NCBI RefSeq assembly: GCF_014196505.1
Contig: NZ_JACIDW010000001.1
Coordinates: 744,001-808,000, forward strand
Direction: 5' to 3'
Origin: Rhizobium metallidurans
GTDB taxonomy: Bacteria > Pseudomonadota > Alphaproteobacteria > Rhizobiales > Rhizobiaceae
DNA length: 64,000 nt
The notes under the pieces are model-generated. The model ran no database searches, was not told the DNA's origin, and was given only the letters and a program-made list of their open reading frames with translations. Made by a program: the position numbers and the translations under genes. Below are positions 7,949 to 16,896 of the stretch, one piece after another (position 1 is the stretch's first letter; the number at the start of each line of letters is the position of its first letter).

Positions 7949-9049
7949 TCAGTTCTGCGGCAGGGTTCCCTGCACCCCTTCGATCAGCCACGTCATGCCT
8001 CTGATGTCGGCATCGGCAAGCTCCTGGCCCTTGGCGACCTTCACATTGCCGCTCTGATCCTTGATCTCGCCGGCAAAGGGCTTCAGCTTGCCGCTGATGA
8101 TCGCGGCTTCGGCGGCCTTCATTTCGGCGGCGATGGCTTCCGGCAGGTCCGGATTGCTCGTCGTCATCTTGACATAGCCGCCCGGTCCGAGGCCCAGCCA
8201 GCGGCTTTCCGGCTTCCAGGTGCCGGCCATCACGGCCTTGGCGGCGTTGATATGGGCGGAACTCCAGTCCAGCTCGAAGGAAACGAGCTGCTTCTTCTTT
8301 ACATAGGCGGAAAAATCACCGGTCGAGCCGATCGACCAGACGCCCTTCTCCTCGGCAGCCAATCCCTGTACCGGCGTGTTGGGGCTGCCGGAAATGACGT
8401 CGGCGCCCTGCGCGATCAGTGCCGCGACAGCGTCCTTTTCCTTGCCGGGATCGACCCAGGCATTGGCCCAGACGACTTTCAGCGTCACGTCGGGGTTGAC
8501 CGAGCGGGCGCCGAGCAGGAAGGCGTTGAGGCTGTAGATGACCTGCGGCACCGGGAAGGCGCCGACCCATCCGAGCACGTTGGTCTTGGTCGTGCGGCCG
8601 GCGGCGATGCCGGTAAGGTAGGTGCCTTCATAGTGGCGGGCTTCGAAGACGCCGAGATTGTTGCCCGCCTCGATGCCGGCGCAGCACTCGAAATGCGACT
8701 TGGGCAGTGTCGGCGCAAGCTTCTTCAGCGAGGCGTATTGCGAGAAGGTGGTGCCGAAGATCAGCTTGTTGCCCTGGGCGGAGAGCTGCCGGAACAGCCG
8801 TTCGCTATCCTGCACCTGGGCGATGTTTTCAAGCACCGTCACCTTCACCTTGTCGCCGAATTCCTTTTCGAGGGCTTTCCAGGCGTTGGCCTGGAAGTAT
8901 TCCCAGCCCGTATCGGAAATGGCGCCCATGTGGATGACGCCGACCTTGAGGGGCTCTTCGGCGGCCAGCAGCGGTCTCGCACCGGCGCCGAGCGCAAGGG
9001 CGCCGGCGGCGCTGGTTCTCAGGAAGTCGCGTCTGGAGAATGTGGTCAT
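7949..9049 (-). CDS. BMP/PnrA-family ABC transporter substrate-binding protein
   Basis: A 366-residue periplasmic binding protein of the basic membrane protein (BMP/Med) family, whose characterised members bind nucleosides and related purine or pyrimidine compounds. It begins with a twin-arginine signal (SRRDFLRTSAAGALALGAGA) ending near ARPLLAAEE, so it is exported folded. Family motifs include KVGVIHMGAISDTGWEYFQ and IFGTTFSQYASLKKLA. It lies between the permease genes and the catabolic amidohydrolases of the same operon. Start is ATG 9049 after an AGAGGGAACC ribosome site. The ligand is likely an N-heterocycle or nucleoside. Confidence 0.93.
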   Translation of the reverse strand: MTTFSRRDFLRTSAAGALALGAGARPLLAAEEPLKVGVIHMGAISDTGWEYFQANAWKALEKEFGDKVKVTVLENIAQVQDSERLFRQLSAQGNKLIFGTTFSQYASLKKLAPTLPKSHFECCAGIEAGNNLGVFEARHYEGTYLTGIAAGRTTKTNVLGWVGAFPVPQVIYSLNAFLLGARSVNPDVTLKVVWANAWVDPGKEKDAVAALIAQGADVISGSPNTPVQGLAAEEKGVWSIGSTGDFSAYVKKKQLVSFELDWSSAHINAAKAVMAGTWKPESRWLGLGPGGYVKMTTSNPDLPEAIAAEMKAAEAAIISGKLKPFAGEIKDQSGNVKVAKGQELADADIRGMTWLIEGVQGTLPQN

Positions 9050-9095
9050 TTCGGTTCCCTCTGTTGATTTTCGGTTTGGATGATTGGCGGCGGTT

Positions 9096-10016
9096 TCAGC
9101 CCTCGGCGGCGAATGGCTTGCCGAGGGAAGCGGGGACGTTGAGGCGCATCAGCGCGGCGTTGCGCGAGATCAGCACCAGCACGACGATGGTCACGAGATA
9201 GGGAAGGGCGGACATGAGCTCGGACGGCAGGCCGATGCCGGCGCTCTGGGCAAAGAGCTGGGCGATGGTGGCGCCGCCGAACAGATAGGCGCCGAGAAAG
9301 CAGCGGCCCGACCGCCAGGTGGAAAAGACGACGAGCGCCACGGCGATCCAGCCGCGTCCGGCGATCAGTCCCTCGGTCCAAAGCGAGGTGTAGACGATCG
9401 ACACGTAGGCACCCGCGATGCCGGCGCTGGCGCCGCCGAACAGCGTGGCGAGGTAACGGATCGTGTTGACCGGATAGCCGAGCGCGTGGGCGGAGGTGGG
9501 CGATTCGCCGACGGCGCGCAGGATCAGGCCGCTGCGGCTGCGGTTCAGGAAATACCAGACGCAGGCGAAGAAGATCCAGGAGAGCCAGACGAGCGGATGA
9601 AGCTGGCCGAGAACCGCGCCCAGCAAGGGGATTTTCGCGGCAAGGTTGGACGCTGTTGACGGCTCCATCACGATCGCCTTTCCGATGTAGGGCTTGCCGA
9701 TGAACGAGGCGAGGCTGGTGCCGAAGATCGTCAATGCCAGCCCGACCGCGATCTGATTGGCGCGGAAGCCGACGGCGAGAACGGCGAACATCAGGGCAAG
9801 CAGCATGGCCGCCAGCATGGCTGCGAATACCGCGAGCCACAGGCTGCCCGTCGCCATCATGACGATGAAGGCGATTACCGCGCCGATGACCATCATGCCC
9901 TCGACACCCATGTTGAGCACGCCGGAGCGTTCGGCCACGAGTTCTCCGAGCGCGGCATAGATCAGCGGCGTGCCGGCAACGAGCGTGGCCACGAGAATGG
10001 GAAGGAACTGGTCCAT
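9096..10016 (-). CDS. ABC transporter permease, nucleoside-type (NupQ/YufQ-like)
   Basis: A 306-residue inner-membrane permease. The true start is the ATG at 10016, giving MDQFLPILVATLVAGTPLIY; the frame is open further upstream but that part is antisense-like. It carries the family segment LGELVAERSGVLNMGVEGMM, typical of the permease of BMP-dependent nucleoside importers, and about eight to nine hydrophobic helices. Its ATG shares one base with the stop codon of the other permease gene, so the two are coupled. Together with the neighbouring permease and double ATPase it forms the channel of the importer. Confidence 0.93.
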   Translation of the reverse strand: MDQFLPILVATLVAGTPLIYAALGELVAERSGVLNMGVEGMMVIGAVIAFIVMMATGSLWLAVFAAMLAAMLLALMFAVLAVGFRANQIAVGLALTIFGTSLASFIGKPYIGKAIVMEPSTASNLAAKIPLLGAVLGQLHPLVWLSWIFFACVWYFLNRSRSGLILRAVGESPTSAHALGYPVNTIRYLATLFGGASAGIAGAYVSIVYTSLWTEGLIAGRGWIAVALVVFSTWRSGRCFLGAYLFGGATIAQLFAQSAGIGLPSELMSALPYLVTIVVLVLISRNAALMRLNVPASLGKPFAAEG

Positions 10017-11092
10017 CAGGTGGTGGCTCCCTGCCGGTTGGAGGACTGGAAGCGGACGCGGTACTGAATGAAGACGTCCGTCGTCAGCAGGAAGAAGAGC
10101 AGCGTGCTCTGCAGCAGGCCGGTGATCGAGGACGGCATGCCGAGTGACATCTGCGCGACGTCGCCCGAAAGATAGAGCAACGCCATCAGTAGGCCGGAGA
10201 GCAGGATGCCCACCGGGTGCAGCCGCCCGAGAAAGGCGACGATGATCGCCGCGTAGCCATAGCCGGGCGAGGCGGTCGGGAAGATCTGGGCGAGGGGCCC
10301 GGCGATCTCCCCGACGCCCGCGATGCCTGCCGCGGCACCGCTCGCCAGCATGCCGATCCAGACCGCGCATCTGACGCTGAAGCCGGCGTAGCGCGCGGCT
10401 CCTTCGGAGAGGCCGGTAACCTTGAGCTGGAAGCCGGCGAAGCTGCGGTTCATAAGCAGCCAGCCGGCCAGCACCGCGCCGAGCGCGAAGAGCACGCTGA
10501 CATTGGCGCGGGTGTTTTCGATCAGGATCGGGAAGAGGGCATCCGGCGCCAGCGGTTCCGACTGCGGGAAGTTGAAGCCGGCCGGATCGCGCCACAGTCC
10601 GAAGACCAGCCATGAAAGCCATAGCGCCGCGACATAATTGAGCATCAGGCTGACCAGGATTTCGCTGGCATTGAACCTGGTGCGGAGCAGTGCGGGGATG
10701 GCAGCCCAGAGGACGCCGCCGATGGCGCCGGCGATGACCATCGCGGGCAGAATCCACCAGCCGCCGGTCGCGCCGTAGTTCAGCGCCACATAGCCGGCGA
10801 AGATGACGCCCACGGTCAGCTGCCCTTCCGCGCCGACGTTCCAGATGCCGGCGCGAAAGCCGATCGCGAGCCCGACACCGATCAGCACCAGGGGAGCGGC
10901 CTTGATCAAAAGTTCGCCGAAACCATAGAGATCGGCGAGCGGTGCGGTCAGAAAGGCGATCAGCGCCTCCAGTGGATTCAGCCCGGCAAGGGCAAAGAGC
11001 GCCATCGCGACGATCGACGTCAGCGCGATCGCGATGACCGGCGACATCAGGATCATGATGCGCGAGGGGTTGGGGCGCGGTTCAAAGCGCAT
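10016..11092 (-). CDS. ABC transporter permease, nucleoside-type (NupP/YufP-like)
   Basis: A 358-residue inner-membrane permease paired with the one at 9096-10016. The start at ATG 11092 (MRFEPRPNPSRIMILM) is preferred to an in-frame codon at 11167, because it overlaps the end of the ATPase gene by only 11 bases and begins just before the first hydrophobic helix. The family signature is IGFRAGIWNVGAEGQLTVGV, with a second match in RFNASEILVSLMLNYVA. It has the longer N-terminal region typical of this partner. Together with the second permease it would form the heterodimeric pore. Confidence 0.93.
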   Translation of the reverse strand: MRFEPRPNPSRIMILMSPVIAIALTSIVAMALFALAGLNPLEALIAFLTAPLADLYGFGELLIKAAPLVLIGVGLAIGFRAGIWNVGAEGQLTVGVIFAGYVALNYGATGGWWILPAMVIAGAIGGVLWAAIPALLRTRFNASEILVSLMLNYVAALWLSWLVFGLWRDPAGFNFPQSEPLAPDALFPILIENTRANVSVLFALGAVLAGWLLMNRSFAGFQLKVTGLSEGAARYAGFSVRCAVWIGMLASGAAAGIAGVGEIAGPLAQIFPTASPGYGYAAIIVAFLGRLHPVGILLSGLLMALLYLSGDVAQMSLGMPSSITGLLQSTLLFFLLTTDVFIQYRVRFQSSNRQGATT

Positions 11093-12659
11093 GGGCAAGC
11101 TCCTTGCTGGCGCGTTCGTCTGGGGCATCGCCGGCATCTTGGCCGGACATGGCCATACCGATCGCATCGCGGTTCGCCTCCGCGATCGGTATGGCCCCTG
11201 TCAGCCGGCCGCCGGCTATGACGGCGATCTGGTCGGAAATCTCGAAGAGTTCGTCGAGTTCTTCGGATATGACGACGATCGCCGCACCCCGATCGCGCAG
11301 GTCCAGCAGCGCCTGGCGGATGACCAGTGCCGCGCCGACATCCACGCCCCAGGTCGGTTGCGAGACGATCAGCACGCCCGGCTCCTGCAGGATCTCGCGA
11401 CCGATGATGAATTTCTGGAGATTGCCGCCCGACAGGCTGCCGGCGCGCGCCTGCGCGCCGGGCGTCCTGACGTCGAAGGCCTTGATGCAGCGCTCGGCAT
11501 AGGCCTTGACGCGATCGAAGCGAATGAGGCCGGCGCGAACGGCGCCGTTGCGATTGGCGGTGAGCAGCACGTTCTCCAGGAGCGGCAGCGAGGGGACGGA
11601 ACCTTGCTTGAGCCGATCCTCGGGAACGGAGCAGAGACCAAGCCGCCGTCGGCCGGCCGGATCGCGATGGCCCGCCGGCATGCCGTCGATGGTGATCGCA
11701 CCGGCGTTCGACAGTGGCGTTTCGCCCGACAGTGCCGCCAGCAACTCCTGCTGGCCATTGCCCGAGACGCCGGCGATCCCGAGGATCTCACCGCCGCGCA
11801 CCGCAAAGCCGATATCGGCGAGCGCCGTTCCGAACGGGTCCTGGGTGGGAAGCGTCAGGCCGGAAACGCTGAGGCGCGTTTTGCCGGCCGGCGTGTGGCC
11901 GCGATGACGAAAGCCCGGCAGCTCGGCGCCGATCATCATGCGGGCCATCGAGGCCGGGCTTTCCTGCCTCGGGTCGCACATGCCGGTCACCCGGCCGCCG
12001 CGAAGGATCGTGGCCGTGTGGCAGAGATCCCTGATCTCGTTCAGCTTGTGGCTGATATAGAGAATGCTGCATCCCTCGGCCGCGATCTGGCGCAGCGTGA
12101 CGAACAGCGTTTCGACCGCCTGCGGCGTCAGCACCGAGGTCGGCTCGTCGAGAATGAGCAGGCGCGGATTCTGCAACAGCGCGCGGATGATCTCGACCCG
12201 CTGCCGCTCGCCGACAGACATCGTGTAGATATGCCGGCCGGGCTCGACCGGCAGACCATAGCGCGCCGCGACCTCCGCGATCCGCCGCGACAACGGCTCG
12301 ATCGCCGGCCGTCCCGGAAGCGCCAGCGCGATGTTTTCCGCCACCGACAGCGTATCGAACAGCGCGAAGTGCTGGAACACCATGCCGATGCCGAGCTTCT
12401 GCGCATCGGCGGGCGAAGCGATCGATACTTCGCGCCCATCCCACAGGAGTTCGCCGGAATCCGGCCGCACCATGCCATAGATGATCTTCATCAGCGTCGA
12501 CTTGCCGGCTCCGTTCTCGCCGACCACGGCATGGATCTCGCCAGGCCGGACACGGAGGTCGATCCCGTCATTGGCGACCACAGCCGGATAGGCCTTGCGG
12601 ATGCCGCGCAGTTCGAGCCGATGTTCGGATCTATGTTCGGTATGTGGCGATAGTGGCAT
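11082..12659 (-). CDS. ABC transporter ATP-binding protein with two ATPase domains (NupO/YufO-like)
   Basis: A 525-residue fused ATPase energising the BMP-type importer. Domain 1 has a complete Walker A (GENGAGKST, residues 47-55), signature SVGERQRVE and Walker B LLILDEPTS. Domain 2 is degenerate, as is usual for this family: the Walker A region reads GVSGNGQQE, the signature LSGGNLQK is intact, and the Walker B region reads LIVSQPTWG with the catalytic Glu replaced by Gln. ATP hydrolysis therefore probably occurs at only one composite site. It is the first gene of the transporter-catabolism operon, and its promoter region at 12660-12882 contains a perfect inverted repeat likely to be a regulator site. 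Confidence 0.94.
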   Translation of the reverse strand: MPLSPHTEHRSEHRLELRGIRKAYPAVVANDGIDLRVRPGEIHAVVGENGAGKSTLMKIIYGMVRPDSGELLWDGREVSIASPADAQKLGIGMVFQHFALFDTLSVAENIALALPGRPAIEPLSRRIAEVAARYGLPVEPGRHIYTMSVGERQRVEIIRALLQNPRLLILDEPTSVLTPQAVETLFVTLRQIAAEGCSILYISHKLNEIRDLCHTATILRGGRVTGMCDPRQESPASMARMMIGAELPGFRHRGHTPAGKTRLSVSGLTLPTQDPFGTALADIGFAVRGGEILGIAGVSGNGQQELLAALSGETPLSNAGAITIDGMPAGHRDPAGRRRLGLCSVPEDRLKQGSVPSLPLLENVLLTANRNGAVRAGLIRFDRVKAYAERCIKAFDVRTPGAQARAGSLSGGNLQKFIIGREILQEPGVLIVSQPTWGVDVGAALVIRQALLDLRDRGAAIVVISEELDELFEISDQIAVIAGGRLTGAIPIAEANRDAIGMAMSGQDAGDAPDERASKELAHAL

Positions 12660-12674
12660 GATGACAATCTTGGC

Positions 12675-12697
12675 TACATGATCTCTATAATCATGTA
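12675..12697. promoter_or_regulatory. Candidate GntR operator: 8-7-8 perfect inverted repeat
   Basis: TACATGAT and ATCATGTA form perfect 8-bp arms around a 7-bp AT-rich spacer, 15 bases upstream of the ATPase start codon. A related half, TTCATGTATAC, occurs near 12853-12863. GntR-family regulators of the FCD group bind short inverted repeats with GTAnAC-like cores. The adjacent GntR gene makes it the likely ligand-controlled repressor or activator of this operon. The assignment is inferred from position and symmetry. Confidence 0.55.
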
Positions 12698-12882
12698 TGC
12701 AACATTGATGCCAGTCCGTATCGATCGACGTCTTGAGCCAGACGCTAGTGCGCTAGGCATATGGATTCATTTAGATAAAGTGGCCTCGAAGCTTGGTCGT
12801 GCGTGTCCGCTCAAATTATGATCGACGACTTTTCGTCTACATAAAATGCAAATTCATGTATACCTGACTGAAAAAGCGGCAC

Positions 12883-13581
12883 TCAGCTCGCTTCGCGGGC
12901 GGAGAAGCGGGAGAGGATCGAGCCGAGGTCGGGCTCGACAGCTGCCTCGTCCTCGAAGAGGGCCCGGCTTTCCACGGATGAGAGATGATCGTCCATCAGG
13001 CGCTCTGCCGCGGCGATATCCCCTTTCTTGAGCGCGCCGATGAGTCCGGAGTGCTCGCTGATGGCGCATTCGCTGGAATGCGGGCGGCTGTACATGGCAA
13101 GGATCAGCGAACAGCGCGACACGAGTTCGGAAAGATAGCGCTCCAGCAGCGCGTTGCCCGCAAGGTCGGCAAGCTTCAGATGGAACTCGCCGGCCAGCCG
13201 CGTCGAGAGCCGGACGTCACCCTTGGCGTGAGCCGCTTCCTCTTCCTGCACGTGCTCGCGCAGGCTCTTCTCGATGGCGGGGCTCCAGCGCTTGACCACC
13301 GCCTTCATCACCTCGCGTTCCAGTGCGCGCCGCACGGCGAACGCGTCGCGCGCTTCCTCTAGGCTCGGCTGGGCCACCGTTGCGGTGCGCTTGTGATAGG
13401 TGTCGACCAGCCCTTGCGCCTGTAGCTTGGCCAGCACGGCGCGCACCAGCGTGCGGCTCATGGAAAAGTGCCGGCCGATCTCGTCTTCCGGCAGCTTGGT
13501 GCCGGCTTTCAGCGCCTGCTCGATGATGGCTTGCCGGAGGGTGCGATGGGCGATGTCTACCCGGTCGGAATTCGATGACAT
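12883..13581 (-). CDS. GntR-family transcriptional regulator (FCD/FadR subgroup)
   Basis: A 232-residue regulator. The ATG at 13581 starts the protein at MSSNSDRVDIAHRTLRQAII; a longer upstream frame has no family similarity. The N-terminal winged helix-turn-helix is clear: GTKLPEDEIGRHFSMSRTLV, then RAVLAKLQAQGLVDTYHKRT. The C-terminal helical FCD ligand domain carries metal-type residues in EFHLKLADLAGN and ISEHSGLIGALKKGD. It sits directly upstream of the BMP transporter-amidohydrolase operon on the same strand, with its own promoter region, and faces the GntP-type permease gene. It probably senses a ring-catabolism intermediate. Confidence 0.92.
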   Translation of the reverse strand: MSSNSDRVDIAHRTLRQAIIEQALKAGTKLPEDEIGRHFSMSRTLVRAVLAKLQAQGLVDTYHKRTATVAQPSLEEARDAFAVRRALEREVMKAVVKRWSPAIEKSLREHVQEEEAAHAKGDVRLSTRLAGEFHLKLADLAGNALLERYLSELVSRCSLILAMYSRPHSSECAISEHSGLIGALKKGDIAAAERLMDDHLSSVESRALFEDEAAVEPDLGSILSRFSAREAS

Positions 13582-13612
13582 GAGGGCTTCGGAATGTTCG
13601 GTTGGTGTGTAC

Positions 13613-13640
13613 GTTATAATGCTCCTGAAGAATACAACAA
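13613..13640 (-). promoter_or_regulatory. Putative promoter of the GntR gene
   Basis: On the minus strand TTGTTG and TATAAC are separated by 16 bases, about 30 bases upstream of the GntR start codon. A GTGTAC element lies just downstream of the -10 box, a possible autoregulatory half-site. This is pattern recognition only. Confidence 0.4.
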
Positions 13641-13962
13641 GCACTGTTCTCGTTAAGCGTTGTTGTTGACGCCAACCTTGGCGCGATGGTGTCCGCGCAT
13701 GAATTGGCAAATGCGCTGACCTTCCAACGGTGGCAGCCCGCGCTGCTTGATTGGTACGAAATCCCAGAAGTGAGCACGGCGTCCATTTCTTCCGGCGGCC
13801 AGGGACTTTGCGTGTGTCACCGGTCGACACATCCGCGGGCGTGGTTCATGAAAACCAGATAAGGCCGTGAGTTGTATCGCGCACATAGCTGCACCTTGAC
13901 GGGCGTAAGGCTATGGATCGCGAAGCATTTTAGCTGGCTTGGTCGGATTGAGAGGCGGATCC
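13641..13962. other. Divergent intergenic region with no recognisable gene
   Basis: About 320 bases between the GntR gene and the GntP-type permease gene. Short frames on both strands show no family resemblance and no good ribosome sites. The only clear element is the AGAGGCGG ribosome site before 13963. Confidence 0.5.
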
Positions 13963-15399
13963 ATGGGGCTGTTTGGAATTCTGCTTGGGCTCGGATTGCT
14001 GATGTGGTTCGCCTATCGCGGATGGAGCGTGCTCCTGCTGGCGCCAGCGGCTGCCCTTGTCGTTGCCGCGGCCTCCGGCCAGCCGTTGCTTCCGCATTGG
14101 ACCTCGACCTTCATGATGGGCACGGCGCGGTTCGTCACGCAGTGGTTCCCGATGTTCCTGCTGGGCGGCATCTTCGGCAAGATGATGGATGACAGCGGGT
14201 CCATCACGTCGATCGCCCGTTTCCTGACGGAGCGGCTGGGCGTGAAGCGAACCATGCTCTCCGTGGTGCTGGCATCCGCTGTTGTCACCTATGGCGGTGT
14301 CAGCGTGTTCGTCGCGTTCTTCGTGCTCGTGCCAATGGCGCGGGAGATGTTTCGCGCGGCGAATATTCCGGCGAGGCTGATGCCGGCGGCGATCGGCCTC
14401 GGCGCCTTTACCTTCACCATGTCGGCGATGCCCGGTACCCCCTCGACGAACAACGCCATCCCGATGCCCTACTTCGGCACGACGACCTTCGCCGCGCCGG
14501 GCCTCGGTATCATCGCCTCGATCATCACCTTCGCGTTCGGGATGTGGTGGCTGGCGCGCATAGAGGCCAAGGCCCGCGCCGCCAACGAAGGATACACGGA
14601 GGACGAGACGCCCGTCGTCATCACGGAAAAGGTGCGCGAACAGGCAACGACCTCGGGCGACTTCGACCCGAGCGAGCTCACCCATGGCAAGAAGAGCGAT
14701 GAGGGCCCGTCCTTCCTCTTCGCGGTGCTGCCGCTGATTGTCGTCATCAGCGTCAATTTCCTGATGGCACTCGTGGTGCTGCCCCGGATCGACTTCTCGA
14801 GCGCCGAAGCCGCGCTCGGCATCAACATCACCTCCACGCTCGGCGTGTGGGCGGTCCTCATTGCGCTGGCCGCGGCGATCGTCACCGTGATCGCCGCCAA
14901 TTATGGACGGCTGGGCGCATTGCGCGAAAGTCTCGACGCGGGCGCCAACTCGGCTGTCCTTCCTATCATGACCGTTGCAAGTCTCGTCGGTTTCGGCGCG
15001 GTTGTCGCGGCCATGCCAGCCTTCAATGTGGTGCGCGACGCCGTCTTGCAGATGCCTGGCGGCCCGCTCGTCTCGCTGGTCGTGGCGATGAACGCGCTGG
15101 CCGCGCTAACGGGGACGGCTTCCGGCGGCATGGCCATCGCGCTCAACGCGCTCGGCGCCGAATACATGCGTCTTGCTGCTGCGTATGGCATCGATCCCGC
15201 GCTCATGCATCGCCTGACGACCATCAGCGCCGGTACGCTCGATGCACTGCCTCACAACGGCACCGTGCTTCTGCTCCTGCAGATCAGCAGGCAGACACAT
15301 GCCGGAAGCTATTTCGACATGGTGATGACCGTGATCGTCGGCGTCATCATCTCGCTTGTCGCGGTCTTCGTGCTCGGGTCGATGTTCGGTTCGTTCTGA
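13963..15399 (+). CDS. GntP-family permease (gluconate/hydroxy-acid:H+ symporter type)
   Basis: A 478-residue membrane protein of the GntP family, which takes up gluconate, beta-hydroxybutyrate and similar organic acids with protons. The ATG at 13963 follows a good AGAGGCGG site; an upstream in-frame TTG is not needed. There are about twelve hydrophobic helices. Family segments include FPMFLLGGIFGKMMDDSGS and MSAMPGTPSTNNAIPM. A hydrophilic central loop (about residues 195-245, rich in charged residues) separates the two halves. It diverges from the GntR gene and may share its control, but the substrate is not evident. It could instead be a stand-alone organic-acid transporter. Confidence 0.85.
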   Translation: MGLFGILLGLGLLMWFAYRGWSVLLLAPAAALVVAAASGQPLLPHWTSTFMMGTARFVTQWFPMFLLGGIFGKMMDDSGSITSIARFLTERLGVKRTMLSVVLASAVVTYGGVSVFVAFFVLVPMAREMFRAANIPARLMPAAIGLGAFTFTMSAMPGTPSTNNAIPMPYFGTTTFAAPGLGIIASIITFAFGMWWLARIEAKARAANEGYTEDETPVVITEKVREQATTSGDFDPSELTHGKKSDEGPSFLFAVLPLIVVISVNFLMALVVLPRIDFSSAEAALGINITSTLGVWAVLIALAAAIVTVIAANYGRLGALRESLDAGANSAVLPIMTVASLVGFGAVVAAMPAFNVVRDAVLQMPGGPLVSLVVAMNALAALTGTASGGMAIALNALGAEYMRLAAAYGIDPALMHRLTTISAGTLDALPHNGTVLLLLQISRQTHAGSYFDMVMTVIVGVIISLVAVFVLGSMFGSF

Positions 15400-15501
15400 A
15401 CAGGTCTTCATCGACTGGGCGGGCAAGATGAGCGCGATGAAATGCCTGAACTACCGGATGTCAATCGTTCCTGTTCGATCAACCTTAGGAAGGCTCGTAC
15501 C

Positions 15502-16080
15502 ATGAAAAAGATGCATCTCTTGATCCTTGCGCCGTTGCTGATGGTAAGCACGCCGGCATTCGCGCATGTTGGCTCTGGCGACAACGGTTCCTTCATTTCC
15601 GGCTTCCTGCATCCTCTCTCGGGAGCGGATCACGTGCTCGCCATGGTCGCGGTCGGTCTGTGCGCGGTCATGCTTGGGAGCGGTGCACGGCTGGCCATCC
15701 CCGCGGCTTTCGTCGGCGTCATGCTCCTTGGCTTCTTCGCAGCGCTGGCCGGCTTGCCTCTGCCCTTAGTCCAACGGGTCATTCTCGCCTCGTCGGTCGT
15801 CATCGGGCTGTTGGTCGCGATTGCTCGCCCGGCGTCGCCCGGGCTTGTCGCCGCAATCGTCGGCGGATTCGCATTCTTCCATGGGCATGCGCATGGCGCT
15901 GAACTGGCAGGCGCAAACGCCTTGTTCTTCGGCATGGGCTTTGTGCTGGCGACGGCGCTCCTGCACGCGGTGGGGATCGGAATGGGCGTTGCCGCCGGTC
16001 GCCTGACACGCGGCACGGCGGCCTTGCGGATTGCCGGCGGAGCCACGGCACTTGGCGGCGCGCTGTTGCTGGCGAGTTGA
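15502..16080 (+). CDS. ureJ: HupE/UreJ-family nickel/urease accessory membrane protein
   Basis: A 192-residue inner-membrane protein of the HupE/UreJ family, associated with nickel uptake for urease or hydrogenase. The ATG at 15502 gives a signal-like N-terminus ending APAFAHVGSGDNGSF. The typical HupE motif HPLSGADHVLAMVAVGL follows, with metal-type residues HP, DH, and later FFHGHAHGAE. Six or so helices are visible. It opens the urease gene run here, so UreJ is the fitting name. It probably supplies Ni2+ for the active site. Confidence 0.9.
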   Translation: MKKMHLLILAPLLMVSTPAFAHVGSGDNGSFISGFLHPLSGADHVLAMVAVGLCAVMLGSGARLAIPAAFVGVMLLGFFAALAGLPLPLVQRVILASSVVIGLLVAIARPASPGLVAAIVGGFAFFHGHAHGAELAGANALFFGMGFVLATALLHAVGIGMGVAAGRLTRGTAALRIAGGATALGGALLLAS

Positions 16081-16144
16081 ACGTGGACGCATTTGAAGAC
16101 CGCAGGCCGGATTTCGGTCCGGCCGCGGGTAATCGCTTCGGGAG

Positions 16145-16834
16145 ATGCATGTGACGTTTCAACCAACATCGGGCGGCCTGCCGCTTCAGCTTCTGCGGCT
16201 GGTGAGCCCAAGCCAGCCGGTTGGTGCGTTCGCCTATTCCCGTGGGCTCGAATGGGCCGTCCACGATCGGACCGTTCGCGACGAGGCGACCGCGCGCGAC
16301 TGGATCTTCAGGCTGATCGAGCACAGCTACGCCGTCTGCGATGCGGCGCTGTTCCTGCGCATGATGCATGCGCTCGAAGCGGAGGATCGCGCGGCGTTCC
16401 TCAAGGCCGACGCATGGCTTTCTGCCGCGCGCGAAAGCAAGGAGGTGGAACTGGAAGACAAGCAGATGGGCGCGTCGATGCTCACGGTTCTCCGCGATCT
16501 CGGCGTCTCCTCCGCGAAATCCTTCACCACGGTGAAGCTTACCTATCCGGCGGTCTTTGCGCTCGCGGCCGTCAACTGGAAGATCGCGCCGGCGGATGCG
16601 TTGCGTGGGCTGCTGTGGAGTGCCGTCGAGGGCCAGGTGTCGGCCGCCATCCGGCTGGTGCCGCTGGGGCATACCGCCGGGCAGCGGCTTCTCATCGCGG
16701 CCGCCGAGGTCATAGAGCGGGCGGCCCGCAAGGCGGAGATGACAGGCGACGACGAGATCGGCAATGCGGCGCCGGCAATGGCAATGGCAAGCGCATGGCA
16801 TGAAACGCAATACAGCCGGCTGTTTCGTTCATAG
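16145..16834 (+). CDS. ureF: Urease accessory protein UreF
   Basis: A 229-residue accessory protein that, with UreD and UreG, delivers nickel and CO2 to apo-urease. Family motifs: SPSQPVGAFAYSRGLEWAV at the N-terminus, then HTAGQRLL and the C-terminal HETQYSRLFRS. The start could be ATG 16145 or GTG 16151; the latter has GGAG at a better distance. It lies 64 bases after ureJ in the same direction. Its normal partner gene ureG is not in this operon. Confidence 0.94.
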   Translation: MHVTFQPTSGGLPLQLLRLVSPSQPVGAFAYSRGLEWAVHDRTVRDEATARDWIFRLIEHSYAVCDAALFLRMMHALEAEDRAAFLKADAWLSAARESKEVELEDKQMGASMLTVLRDLGVSSAKSFTTVKLTYPAVFALAAVNWKIAPADALRGLLWSAVEGQVSAAIRLVPLGHTAGQRLLIAAAEVIERAARKAEMTGDDEIGNAAPAMAMASAWHETQYSRLFRS

Positions 16835-16896
16835 ACTCCGACCGGGCAAGCAGCCGGATCTCATGCAGTCCAAGCAATCCGAGAAGGAATACTGTC

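Noticed and set aside
10016..10757. Upstream in-frame extension of the NupQ-like permease
   Set aside because: This part is an out-of-frame shadow of the other permease; MDQFLPILVA at 10016 is the family start.
11034..12653. Long plus-strand open frame (539 codons) opposite the double ATPase
   Set aside because: Antisense of a clear ABC ATPase with GC-rich codons; composition is Arg, Gly, Ala, Asp-rich with no domain and no ribosome site.
13653..13886. Minus-strand frame of 77 codons upstream of the GntR gene
   Set aside because: No resemblance to known proteins and no ribosome site; probably chance in GC-rich DNA.
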